From the NCBI RefSeq assembly GCF_004138325.1, contig NZ_SBLB01000001.1:1559855-1623854 (forward strand): a stretch of 64,000 nucleotides of DNA, given 5' to 3'. Below are positions 55,690 to 63,003 of this stretch, piece by piece (position 1 is the stretch's first letter; the number at the start of each line of letters is the position of its first letter). Source of the DNA: Spirosoma sordidisoli (GTDB lineage: Bacteria; Bacteroidota; Bacteroidia; Cytophagales; Spirosomataceae). The position numbers were made by a program, and so were the translations under genes. The notes under the pieces are model-generated. The model saw only the letters and a program-made list of their open reading frames with translations, ran no database searches and was not told where the DNA came from.

Positions 55690-55866
55690 ATGAAACCTAT
55701 CTACAGATTTGGGTTTGGAATTTGTGCGTTAATCGTAATGATTATCAGTATTTATGATATTATTACATGTAGTGACGAAAAATGTTCGTCTACAGGTGAA
55801 GTACTTACTATTTCGTCAATGCTACTAATTGTTTATGTTGTTTATTTCAAAATGAAGAGTTCTTAA
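55690..55866 (+). CDS. Small two-helix membrane protein (immunity candidate)
   Basis: A 58-residue protein with two hydrophobic helices, FGFGICALIVMIISIYDII and VLTISSMLLIVYVVYF, separated by a short loop containing CSDEKC. The ATG at 55690 is preferred to the upstream GTG in the hairpin. Codon use is markedly AT-richer than in flanking genes. Position directly behind the precursor gene and small membrane topology are typical of bacteriocin immunity proteins, but no family match is recognised, so the role is inference. Confidence 0.65.
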   Translation: MKPIYRFGFGICALIVMIISIYDIITCSDEKCSSTGEVLTISSMLLIVYVVYFKMKSS

Positions 55867-55891
55867 TGAGTTTATTATATATCTATTACCG

Positions 55892-56146
55892 ATGCGTAAA
55901 CCAGCCTGTAAACTTGCTGAAATCATAAAAAAAAATCAATTACTGGCTTTTGTAAGCCATTATCCGTTGACCATCATCGGTTTTGTAGTGAGTTGCGCTT
56001 TGTTTGCTAAGAACTATCCGTTCAAAAGCGAATTGCATTTGTACATAATGATCTTGGCAATTATTTGTTTCTTCGTATTACTCGTAGCAGCATTGATTGC
56101 TCATTTCATTCATAAGAAACCTTTTGGTAAAAATTGGCGCAGTTAA
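55892..56146 (+). CDS. Small membrane protein (immunity candidate)
   Basis: An 84-residue protein with two helices (YPLTIIGFVVSCALFA and YIMILAIICFFVLLVAALIA) and a basic C-terminus HFIHKKPFGKNW. It starts 25 bases after the preceding small gene and its TAA overlaps the ATG of the next small ORF (TAATG). AT-rich like its neighbour. Function is unknown; membrane protection against the peptide or a transport accessory role are both conceivable. Confidence 0.65.
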   Translation: MRKPACKLAEIIKKNQLLAFVSHYPLTIIGFVVSCALFAKNYPFKSELHLYIMILAIICFFVLLVAALIAHFIHKKPFGKNWRS

Positions 56147-56241
56147 TGAAAATAACTGCAATTGTTCTCCTAATCATTATTGCTGCCGCTATTGGTAGTT
56201 ATTATCGGAAGAAAAAAGAACCCTTTTCTGGCAGATGGTAA
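56146..56241 (+). CDS. 31-residue single-helix membrane peptide
   Basis: Begins MKITAIVLLIIIAAAIGSYY and ends in the basic tail RKKKEPFSGRW. The ATG overlaps the TAA of the preceding gene (TAATG), a classical translational coupling arrangement. One hydrophobic helix followed by a Lys/Arg-rich tail fits a small inner-membrane peptide. It is too short for standard gene finders. Function unknown. Confidence 0.55.
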   Translation: MKITAIVLLIIIAAAIGSYYRKKKEPFSGRW

Positions 56242-56473
56242 TGTAAACCGACTTTTGTAGCAAAACTGTGCCCCCCAACCGGATTCACACCGCCAACGGA
56301 TCGGTATACGCCCCACGAAACCAATACGCATCATTCTGGGGCTTTTGTTGGCTGCATTCTTCATTCTGGATTTCAATATCCACGATGGCGAATTGGCAAC
56401 GCTTGGCTATCCGATGATAGTGATAGTCAGTTTGGCGGGCCTAATCTCGCGGAACAAAAAATCGCCCTGATTT
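56242..56473. other. Interval with a start-less small membrane ORF relic
   Basis: The frame ending at TGA 56468-56470 encodes KPIRIILGLLLAAFFILDFN followed by about 28 more residues including a second hydrophobic stretch (LGYPMIVIVSLAGLISRN). The natural start position, 56315-56317, is ACG rather than ATG and no other ATG, GTG or TTG precedes the helix. Either the start codon has been lost (decayed gene) or a rare ACG start is used. Confidence 0.4.
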
Positions 56474-57151
56474 ATGAACGCACACCCAGCCACAATATCA
56501 ACTTTCACAAATTCTCCGCCCAGCAAGCAGAGTGCATTGTTAGTACTGCTTATAGTAGCTTTAACTCTACTTATCGCCTTTGCCGGTCAACATTTGCTCA
56601 TCTCCGACGAACTTTACTTTAACGCTCTGGCCGAGCAAATGACGTATGAGCAGATTCAGAAAGTAGTTGCTCAGAACCATACATGGTCGTGGGTTAGCTA
56701 TATAATCCTGCCCATTTTCAACCTGCTCAAATTTACCCTCGTTGCTTCCTGCCTGAGTCTAGGCTATTATTTCGCTGCCAACCGCTGGGCGTTTAAGCCG
56801 TTCTTTCAGGTGGCCGTACAGGCTGAACTGGTGCTGCTGTTACCCGCTCTGGTAAAGCTACTATGGTTTCTGTTTGTACAAACTGACTATAGCTTACAGG
56901 ACTTGCAGTTATTTTACCCGCTCAGTCTGCTGAATCTGCTCGATGTTCATACCGTTGAACCGTATCTATTTTATCCGTTGCAGCTGCTTAATTTATTTGA
57001 GTTGACCTACTGGCTGGTGCTGGCCTACGGTGTGGCTGAGGTGGTGGGCTGGTCATGGCAGCGCGGGCTGGGTATGGTAGCGGCTTCGTACGGCTCAGGG
57101 CTACTCGTGTGGGTAATGTTCGTCATGTTCTTAATCGTTAGCCTGTCATGA
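56474..57151 (+). CDS. Multi-helix membrane protein of the bacteriocin-like locus
   Basis: A 225-residue protein with about five helices: ALLVLLIVALTLLIAFAGQH, WVSYIILPIFNLLKFTLVAS, VAVQAELVLLLPALVKLLWF, LTYWLVLAYGVAEVV and YGSGLLVWVMFVMFLIVSLS. A duplicated segment, LFYPLSLLNLLDV and LFYPLQLLNLFEL, occurs in the second half. No family was recognised. Its last bases overlap the next gene's start by four (ATGA), so it is translationally coupled to the thioredoxin-like gene and probably acts with it and the exporter, perhaps in peptide maturation or redox supply. Confidence 0.8.
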   Translation: MNAHPATISTFTNSPPSKQSALLVLLIVALTLLIAFAGQHLLISDELYFNALAEQMTYEQIQKVVAQNHTWSWVSYIILPIFNLLKFTLVASCLSLGYYFAANRWAFKPFFQVAVQAELVLLLPALVKLLWFLFVQTDYSLQDLQLFYPLSLLNLLDVHTVEPYLFYPLQLLNLFELTYWLVLAYGVAEVVGWSWQRGLGMVAASYGSGLLVWVMFVMFLIVSLS

Positions 57152-57669
57152 ACCGCTACGTAAAATGGGCCTTACCCCTGCTGGTGCTGGGTCTAATGAC
57201 CTACTTCGGTTGGGGGTTCACCAGCGCCCTAAGCCGCAAACGCGAAGCAGCCGAGCGCATTCATACACTACCCGCCTGTGCGGTTACGCCCCTATCGGGC
57301 CAATCGGTTCAGCTATTAGCTACGGGCCGACCACTAGTGCTGGTTTATTTCGACCCCGACTGCGACCATTGTCAGCGTGAAGCGAATGAACTACGGCAGA
57401 ATGCCCACCAACTGGCCCATGCCGACATCTGGCTACTGTCGGCGGCTCCGTTACTGGCGCTGAACGCTTTTGCCCAAGCCCATCAACTTAACACAATCAG
57501 CAACCTGCACGTAGCACACATAACCCAACAAAAAGCTTACGATACGTTCGGGTTTACGTCTGTCCCTGACTTGCTGATCTATCACGCCGACGGGTCGCTG
57601 GCCAAACGCTTCCGGGGCGAAACCAGCGTAACGGCCATAGCAAACTATACAGCCCCTTTACCCGAATAA
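57148..57669 (+). CDS. Membrane-anchored thioredoxin-like protein
   Basis: A 173-residue protein with an N-terminal anchor (VKWALPLLVLGLMTYFGW) and a thioredoxin-fold domain in the periplasm. The active site is CDHC (Cys72, Cys75) in VLVYFDPDCDHCQREANEL, and the cis-Pro region is FGFTSVPDLLIYHADGSL. It resembles TlpA/DsbE-type proteins that reduce or oxidise thiols. Since the predicted mature peptide of this locus has two cysteines, it may form or rearrange its disulfide. Linked to the preceding gene by a 4-base overlap. Confidence 0.88.
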   Translation: MNRYVKWALPLLVLGLMTYFGWGFTSALSRKREAAERIHTLPACAVTPLSGQSVQLLATGRPLVLVYFDPDCDHCQREANELRQNAHQLAHADIWLLSAAPLLALNAFAQAHQLNTISNLHVAHITQQKAYDTFGFTSVPDLLIYHADGSLAKRFRGETSVTAIANYTAPLPE

Positions 57670-57709
57670 AAGCGGCCTGTAGTCATCACAATTCTTACTA
57701 CCCACCACT

Positions 57710-57784
57710 ATGGAACAGATTATATCGGTTCTCTGGCTACTGCTTTGCCTGCTATTTGAGCAATTGACCAAACCCTCGTTCTGA
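57710..57784 (+). CDS. 24-residue hydrophobic peptide before the C39 exporter
   Basis: Begins MEQIISVLWLLLCLLFEQLT and ends KPSF. A single hydrophobic helix, start ATG at 57710, stop one base before the exporter's ATG (57786). This spacing indicates coupling. It may be an accessory subunit or a leader peptide. Too short to annotate automatically; expression evidence is needed to be sure. Confidence 0.45.
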   Translation: MEQIISVLWLLLCLLFEQLTKPSF

Positions 57785-57785
57785 C

Positions 57786-59915
57786 ATGAAGCCGTTAAAC
57801 TATCTGGAACGAACCCTGATACGCCAGCAGGGGCAGGCTGACTGCGGTGTGGCTTGCCTGGCTTCAATTATGGCGTACTACGGTGGGCATAGCCGGCTCG
57901 AACGACTACGCGAACTCAGCGGTACTGACACACAGGGAACCACTTTACTGGGACTCCATCAGGCCGCGCAGCAACTTGGTTTAGACAGCGAAGGACTACA
58001 GGCCGATTCTATCGAAAACCTGAAAACCGATGTCAGCGGGCCCGTTATTCTGAACGTATTGATAGATGACAGGCTCCAGCACTACGTGGTCTGCTACGGC
58101 TGGGATAATATAGCCGGATTTTTCAGTATCGGCGACCCGGCAAGGGGTATTGAGCACTACACCACCGAGGAGCTGACGGCTATCTGGCCCGCCAGAATAT
58201 TACTGACCCTGACGCCCAACGCATCGTTCGTCAAACAAACCGACGAAAAGGTTGCCAAACGGCGGTGGCTTCTCGGATTAATTCGCGACGACATACCCTT
58301 ACTGGCCATTGCCACGGGGCTGGGTATTGTCACAGCAGGACTTGGACTGTCAACCGCCATTTTCTCGCAGAAGTTGATCGATGAAATCCTGCCCCGGCAT
58401 GACACAAAGCGGCTTTTACTGGGACTGGCGCTGTTGGCGTTTCTACTGGTGGCGCGGGCCATTATTGGGTATCTGCGTGGTTTCCTGCTGAACCGCCAAA
58501 GCCAGGACTTTAACAACCGCATGGTCAACCGGTTTTACGGAGCGTTGCTCTATCTGCCTAAGTCGTTTTTCGATAGCCGCAAAACCGGCGAGCTGGTAGC
58601 CCGCCTGAACGATACCAGCCGCATTCAGCGCAGCATCAATCATATCACGGGCGCGGTAGTTATCAACGCGCTGGTCCTGCTGGTGTCGGCAGGGTATCTG
58701 TTCACCTACTCGGCCTGGATTGGCCTGCTGAGTCTGGTGAGTATACCCCTGTATGGTGGGCTAGCCTGGTTCTTTCACAAACCGATTCTCGACGGTCAAC
58801 GCGATGTGATGGCAGCTTCGGCCCGCACAGAAAGTAATTATGTCGATACCATTCAGGGGATCGATGTCATTAAAACCAGTAACCGGGAGCCGTTCTTTCA
58901 GGAGATAACCACTTCCGTTTACAGCTTCTTTCAGAAAAAAGCCTACTCATTGGGGCTGGTAGGTTTGCGTTTCTCGCTACTGGCAGAAGCTACCGGTGCG
59001 TTGCTGATTGTTGGCCTGATGGCTATCACGTCGCTACTGGTGGTGCAAAAAAGCCTGCAACTGGGTGAGATGATGGCCATCCTGACACTGACCGGCACCA
59101 TTCTACCCGCCGTTGCCAGTCTGGCCCTGACGAATATCCAGCTGCAGGAAGCCAACGTAGCCTTCGAGCGGATGTACGAGTATGCGCAGCTTGACCCCGA
59201 GCACCCGGCAGCCATACCACAAGCCGATTTTACCTTTAGCTCATTAACGCTACATGACGTATCGTTCCGGTTTCCGGGCCGACCCACGCTTTTGGATCGC
59301 GTGTCATTGACCATTCACAGGGGTGAACAGGTGGCTTTATTAGGCGAAAGCGGTAGCGGAAAAAGCACGCTCCTGCAACTCATTCAGCGATTTTACAAGC
59401 CAGAAACAGGGCAGATAAGCGTAAACGACACCGATTGGGAAAGTATCGACACGCCAACATGGCGGCATGGACTGGGTGTAGTGCCTCAGCATATCAAGCT
59501 GTTTAGCGGCACCCTACTGGATAACATCTGCCTCGGAGACACCATCGGCGAAGCCGATGATATCATTGATTTTTGCCGAACCTATGGCTTTGCAGTCTAC
59601 TTCGAGCAATTTCCACAGGGTTATTTTACCCTCCTTGGCGAAGATGGCGTAAACCTGTCGGGCGGGCAACGGCAGCTAGTCGCACTGGCCCGGGCCTTAT
59701 ACCGCAACCCACAACTCCTACTGCTTGATGAGCCTACATCCGCAATGGACCAGCACACCGAGCAATTTGTGATGAATCTGCTGGACAATTTACGCCCGCA
59801 GCTCGCCATTTTACTCATTACCCACAAGCCACAACTAGCAACTACGGCAAGCCGGGCTTATCGGCTCATTAACCATACCTTACACGTCTACGAAAGCGAA
59901 GTGCTGCCCATATAA
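57786..59915 (+). CDS. Peptidase domain-containing ABC exporter (C39, PCAT)
   Basis: A 709-residue bacteriocin-type exporter. The N-terminal C39 peptidase has Gln14, catalytic Cys20 in ADCGVACLASIMAYYGG, His99 in LQHYVVCYG and Asp117 in SIGDPARG, a complete triad. About six helices follow (residues roughly 165-430). The nucleotide-binding domain has Walker A GESGSGKST (520-528), signature LSGGQ (624-628) and Walker B LLLLDE (Asp648, Glu649). It would cut at the Gly-Gly of the leader peptide and export the mature product. No HlyD-type membrane fusion protein or TolC gene is adjacent, which a Gram-negative route would normally need. The ATG at 57786 is one base after a small ORF. Confidence 0.96.
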   Translation: MKPLNYLERTLIRQQGQADCGVACLASIMAYYGGHSRLERLRELSGTDTQGTTLLGLHQAAQQLGLDSEGLQADSIENLKTDVSGPVILNVLIDDRLQHYVVCYGWDNIAGFFSIGDPARGIEHYTTEELTAIWPARILLTLTPNASFVKQTDEKVAKRRWLLGLIRDDIPLLAIATGLGIVTAGLGLSTAIFSQKLIDEILPRHDTKRLLLGLALLAFLLVARAIIGYLRGFLLNRQSQDFNNRMVNRFYGALLYLPKSFFDSRKTGELVARLNDTSRIQRSINHITGAVVINALVLLVSAGYLFTYSAWIGLLSLVSIPLYGGLAWFFHKPILDGQRDVMAASARTESNYVDTIQGIDVIKTSNREPFFQEITTSVYSFFQKKAYSLGLVGLRFSLLAEATGALLIVGLMAITSLLVVQKSLQLGEMMAILTLTGTILPAVASLALTNIQLQEANVAFERMYEYAQLDPEHPAAIPQADFTFSSLTLHDVSFRFPGRPTLLDRVSLTIHRGEQVALLGESGSGKSTLLQLIQRFYKPETGQISVNDTDWESIDTPTWRHGLGVVPQHIKLFSGTLLDNICLGDTIGEADDIIDFCRTYGFAVYFEQFPQGYFTLLGEDGVNLSGGQRQLVALARALYRNPQLLLLDEPTSAMDQHTEQFVMNLLDNLRPQLAILLITHKPQLATTASRAYRLINHTLHVYESEVLPI

Positions 59916-59992
59916 TGCCTGACTAGCCAGGCCAATCCACCAAACGATATATTTTTGCGTTACTTTGCGTCGGGCCATCTCCCCTTGTTTCC

Positions 59993-60769
59993 GTGCAGAT
60001 CATTGTTGATATCGGCAATACCGACGCCGTTTTCGGTCTTTATACCCAAACCTCCTGGCAGCACATCTGGCGAACACCCGCCCGAATCGATGAACCGGCT
60101 CAATCCTACGAAGCCCGGCTGCGTCTCTGGCTCCTCGAAACCAACGTTACCCTCAGTGCCGTACAGACAACGGTCCTGAGCAGCGTGGTACCAAACCTGA
60201 CGCCTACCATGCGGACCATGCTGACAGAACTGTTCGGCTTCGAGCCAATTGTGGTTGGTCCTGGCGTTTATCCGCTGCTGCCACTCGAGATTCTGCGTCC
60301 GCACGAGATCGGCACCGACCTCGTTGCCAACGCGCTGGCTGCTTACACCCGCTACCGGCAAAACTGCATCGTGGTCGATTTTGGCACCGCGCTTACCTTC
60401 ACCACCGTATCGGCCGAGGGTAAAATACTGGGCGTTGCCATTGCACCCGGTTTGAAAACCGCCATCCGGTCCCTCTTTGCCAATACGGCCCAGCTGCCCG
60501 AAGTGCCAATCGAGGTACCAGCCTCGGCCCTGGGCACGAGTACCACCCACGCTATTCAGGCGGGTGTTGTGCTGGGATACGAGGGGCTGGTTCGGTCGCT
60601 GATCGAGCGGATCCGCGCTGAACTGCACAACGACTGTATAGCCGTAGCTACCGGCGGGTTGTCGGGTCGGATTCCGTCGCTGAAAGATGTGTTTACCGCC
60701 GTTATTCCCTCACTGACACTCGACGGCGTTCGGCTGATTGGCGAAACCGTAACGGCTTCACAGGCCTGA
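59993..60769 (+). CDS. coaX: Type III pantothenate kinase
   Basis: A 258-residue CoaX, starting at GTG (59993). The N-terminal nucleotide motif is MQIIVDIGNTDAVFGLY; the second motif is RPHEIGTDLVANALAAYTRY and the third CIVVDFGTALTFTTVSAEGK, followed by GVAIAPGLKTAIRSLFANTA. This actin-like-fold kinase phosphorylates pantothenate in CoA synthesis and is insensitive to CoA feedback. A TATTTTTG box at 59950-59957 is a possible -7 element although no TTG is well placed upstream. Confidence 0.95.
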   Translation: MQIIVDIGNTDAVFGLYTQTSWQHIWRTPARIDEPAQSYEARLRLWLLETNVTLSAVQTTVLSSVVPNLTPTMRTMLTELFGFEPIVVGPGVYPLLPLEILRPHEIGTDLVANALAAYTRYRQNCIVVDFGTALTFTTVSAEGKILGVAIAPGLKTAIRSLFANTAQLPEVPIEVPASALGTSTTHAIQAGVVLGYEGLVRSLIERIRAELHNDCIAVATGGLSGRIPSLKDVFTAVIPSLTLDGVRLIGETVTASQA

Positions 60770-61047
60770 CAGTCAGGCAGCTGTAGTCTTCATTTCTACA
60801 GAATTGAGGAGTCATTTACTCAAAAAATTTCGGTCCAAATGTTAGCCTACACCGAAACAAATGGAGCGGATTTGTACAGTCCGTTTTAAGTCAAAGAAAT
60901 GCTTGTTAGTCCAGCGGAATAATACAATTATTGACCTACTAAGCCCGCTGCCCCGGCGGTAATCGACTGCTGATCAACCTGGCAGGGTTTTTTCTATACG
61001 CACGCTGTCTGGCCCCATACCGGGCCTTTCAATTGATAGACAGCGTT

Positions 61048-61701
61048 ATGAAAAACTTGTTTCTTTCTGTAGTTACAGGGCTTATGCTGACCGGAGCGGG
61101 CGGCATAGCGGCCCCCGTCTGGAGTACGGGCGAGCTCCAACTGGCCAACGGCACTTTGCTCAAAGGTGAACTCAACTATAACTGGAAAGCGGAAATCGTT
61201 CGGTACCGGCAGGGCGATGTCGTTAAGGCTTACTCGGCTCTTCAGGTCAGCAATTTCCGGTATTTTGATACCAATCAGAACACGCTTCGGAAGTTTGTCT
61301 CCGTCCTGTATCCATTCAAATCGAAGCAGGTACGGCCCCAATTTGCCGAAGAGTGCACCGCCGGGCCACTAACCGTTTACCGGCAGCTTCGGCCTACGCG
61401 GGAGATGCTCAGAATTGGTAATTCCATCGCTACCGAGGCCGATCCCGAACTGGTTAAAAACATGGATAACTTCGAGTACTTCGTGGTAGACGGACAGGAC
61501 GTAGTTCGTTTGCGGGATTTTAGCCGTACGCTCTGGCCCCGCATGTGCGACGAGTTTGGCCAGGCCCTGCAACAGTACGTCATCAAACGCGACCTGAACG
61601 TAAATACCACCCTGACCCGGCTGCTGCTGATCAACCACTATAACTACCTTAAGATACAGGCCGTAACGGAGCCAGACGAAGTGCCATCGCTGGGCCGATG
61701 A
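61048..61701 (+). CDS. Secreted protein of unknown function, paralogue A
   Basis: A 217-residue protein with signal MKNLFLSVVTGLMLTGAGGI. It contains WSTGELQLANGTLLKGELNY, NWKAEIVRYRQGDVVKAYSA and SNFRYFDTNQNTLRKFVSVL, and then YFVVDGQDVVRLRDFSRTLW and LLLINHYNYLK. The protein at 62043-62726 aligns along the full length, so they are paralogues. No known domain is recognised. The first half could be a small beta-barrel-like fold seen in Spirosoma-like genomes. A good terminator follows. Confidence 0.82.
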   Translation: MKNLFLSVVTGLMLTGAGGIAAPVWSTGELQLANGTLLKGELNYNWKAEIVRYRQGDVVKAYSALQVSNFRYFDTNQNTLRKFVSVLYPFKSKQVRPQFAEECTAGPLTVYRQLRPTREMLRIGNSIATEADPELVKNMDNFEYFVVDGQDVVRLRDFSRTLWPRMCDEFGQALQQYVIKRDLNVNTTLTRLLLINHYNYLKIQAVTEPDEVPSLGR

Positions 61702-62042
61702 CATACGGTGACTCGAATTTGCGCAGGAGGTAACCCACAAACGGGATACCTCTTTTTTTGTATTTTTTCAGGGCAACCCGGTTATCTCACGAATTCTTTG
61801 GACCACTTAATAAATTAACCATCTGGTTTTTAGTCTATTGTTTTTTCTACAAATACCATCAGCCCGTATATTTCTTCTATCCGTCCAATTTAGTCTGTAC
61901 ATTATTAAAACAAAGCGCATATAACTATTTAAAGCCCTGTTAACAAGGCACTTAGCCTGTCGTTAATTTCAATAGCTTCGTTTAGGTCAACGCAGCTCGG
62001 TAGCCACCTGCGCTGCCGCCATTCTGCAAATGGAATACAGCT
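61702..62042. other. AT-rich intergenic region between the paralogues
   Basis: About 340 bases. The first part holds the terminator; the rest (about 61760-61945) is AT-rich and contains no credible gene. An in-frame stretch rich in Phe and Tyr is present but looks like chance. Confidence 0.55.
61727..61759 (+). terminator. Intrinsic terminator after paralogue A
   Basis: GAGGTAACCC (61727-61736) pairs with GGGATACCTC (61743-61752) with one mismatch, loop ACAAAC, followed by seven T residues. Confidence 0.85.
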
Positions 62043-62726
62043 ATGAAACGACACTATGCATCAACTTTACTGGTACTTATTGTACTTTTCCTATCTCAGG
62101 TAACATTGGCGAAACCTCCCCTGCCTGTCTGGCGATCGGGTCAGCTTGCCTTCTGGAATGGGGCTTCAGCGCAGGGCGAGCTAGCCTACAACTGGTCGGC
62201 AGAAATGGTGCTGCTGCGGTTGCCCACCGGACAGATTCGTACGTACTCGGCTAGTCAGGTTCGGCAGTTTGGCTGGTTCGACCCTAACCAACACAAACAA
62301 CGGATCTTTGTCTCGCTGGCCCGCAACCACGCCGATGAGCAAACGGCGCATGGTTTCTACGAGGTATGTCTCGACGGATCGCTAACGGTAGTTCGACAGC
62401 TTAAACGGCAACGGGGCTGGCTCAGCCGCTCGTTTCATCGGCCCGAACAGCTGATCGACACGCCCGAACTGGCCGATCTGCAGGAGCCCTTCAACTACTT
62501 CGTTTACGATGAGGGTCAGTTTCTGACGTTCGAACGGTTTTTCCCGGATATCTATCACCCGCATATGATTAGCCAGAGTCGCGAACTGGATGATTTCGTG
62601 CTCAGCCATAATCTGAACGCCCGTACCATTCTGGGCCAGTTGATCCTGGTAGACCGGTACAACAACCTGTCCAAAAACGGGCAGCAAACGGCCTCCGCCC
62701 GGACGCCCAGCCCAGGGTCGGAATAA
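62043..62726 (+). CDS. Secreted protein of unknown function, paralogue B
   Basis: A 227-residue protein with signal STLLVLIVLFLSQVTLA. Segments matching paralogue A are VWRSGQLAFWNGASAQGELA, YNWSAEMVLLRLPTGQIRTY, ASQVRQFGWFDPNQHKQRIF and FVLSHNLNARTILGQLILVD. The C-terminus is a Ser/Pro/Gln-rich tail. The pattern of a WDxN-like repeated strand followed by a phospholipid-type alternation suggests a beta-rich envelope protein. Function unknown. It is convergent with the ribbon-helix-helix gene, with only one base between the stops. Confidence 0.82.
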   Translation: MKRHYASTLLVLIVLFLSQVTLAKPPLPVWRSGQLAFWNGASAQGELAYNWSAEMVLLRLPTGQIRTYSASQVRQFGWFDPNQHKQRIFVSLARNHADEQTAHGFYEVCLDGSLTVVRQLKRQRGWLSRSFHRPEQLIDTPELADLQEPFNYFVYDEGQFLTFERFFPDIYHPHMISQSRELDDFVLSHNLNARTILGQLILVDRYNNLSKNGQQTASARTPSPGSE

Positions 62727-62727
62727 G

Positions 62728-62925
62728 TCAGTCGGCACGATTGGCGGGCTCGGGCGGATCGTCAGTGCCGCCCGTTTTTTGTTTCCGGCGTTTTCGCAGC
62801 GCGTCGTTCAGCAGGTATTCGATCTGGCCGTTTACGCTCCGAAACTCCTCCTGCGCCCAGCGTTCCAGCTCCTTCAGCGTTTCTGGCTGTATCCGTAGCA
62901 CAAACGCTTTTTTTTCTGATGCCAT
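62728..62925 (-). CDS. Arc/CopG-like ribbon-helix-helix protein
   Basis: A 65-residue protein with a ribbon-helix-helix pattern: the strand KKAFVLRIQPETLKELERWA followed by QEEFRSVNGQIEYLLNDALR, then a Lys/Arg-rich and acidic tail. This matches Arc-family DNA-binding proteins. It directly follows the SPFH gene on the same strand (78-base gap); in Bacteroidota such Arc proteins are often encoded next to SPFH proteins and may autoregulate the pair. Confidence 0.82.
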   Translation of the reverse strand: MASEKKAFVLRIQPETLKELERWAQEEFRSVNGQIEYLLNDALRKRRKQKTGGTDDPPEPANRAD

Positions 62926-63003
62926 AAGGAAGCAAGAAAAAGAAACGAACCGACAGAACGGGCAGGTATGTACTACCCGCTCTGCCGGTTATCGGTTCTC
63001 TTG

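Noticed and set aside
56170..56376. A 68-codon minus-strand ORF in the bacteriocin-like locus
   Set aside because: It opposes the direction of the whole locus, has basic, motif-free composition, and overlaps the better supported small membrane ORF.
61758..61943. A 61-codon Phe/Tyr-rich plus-strand ORF
   Set aside because: It starts in the T-run of a terminator and its composition reflects an AT-rich gap.
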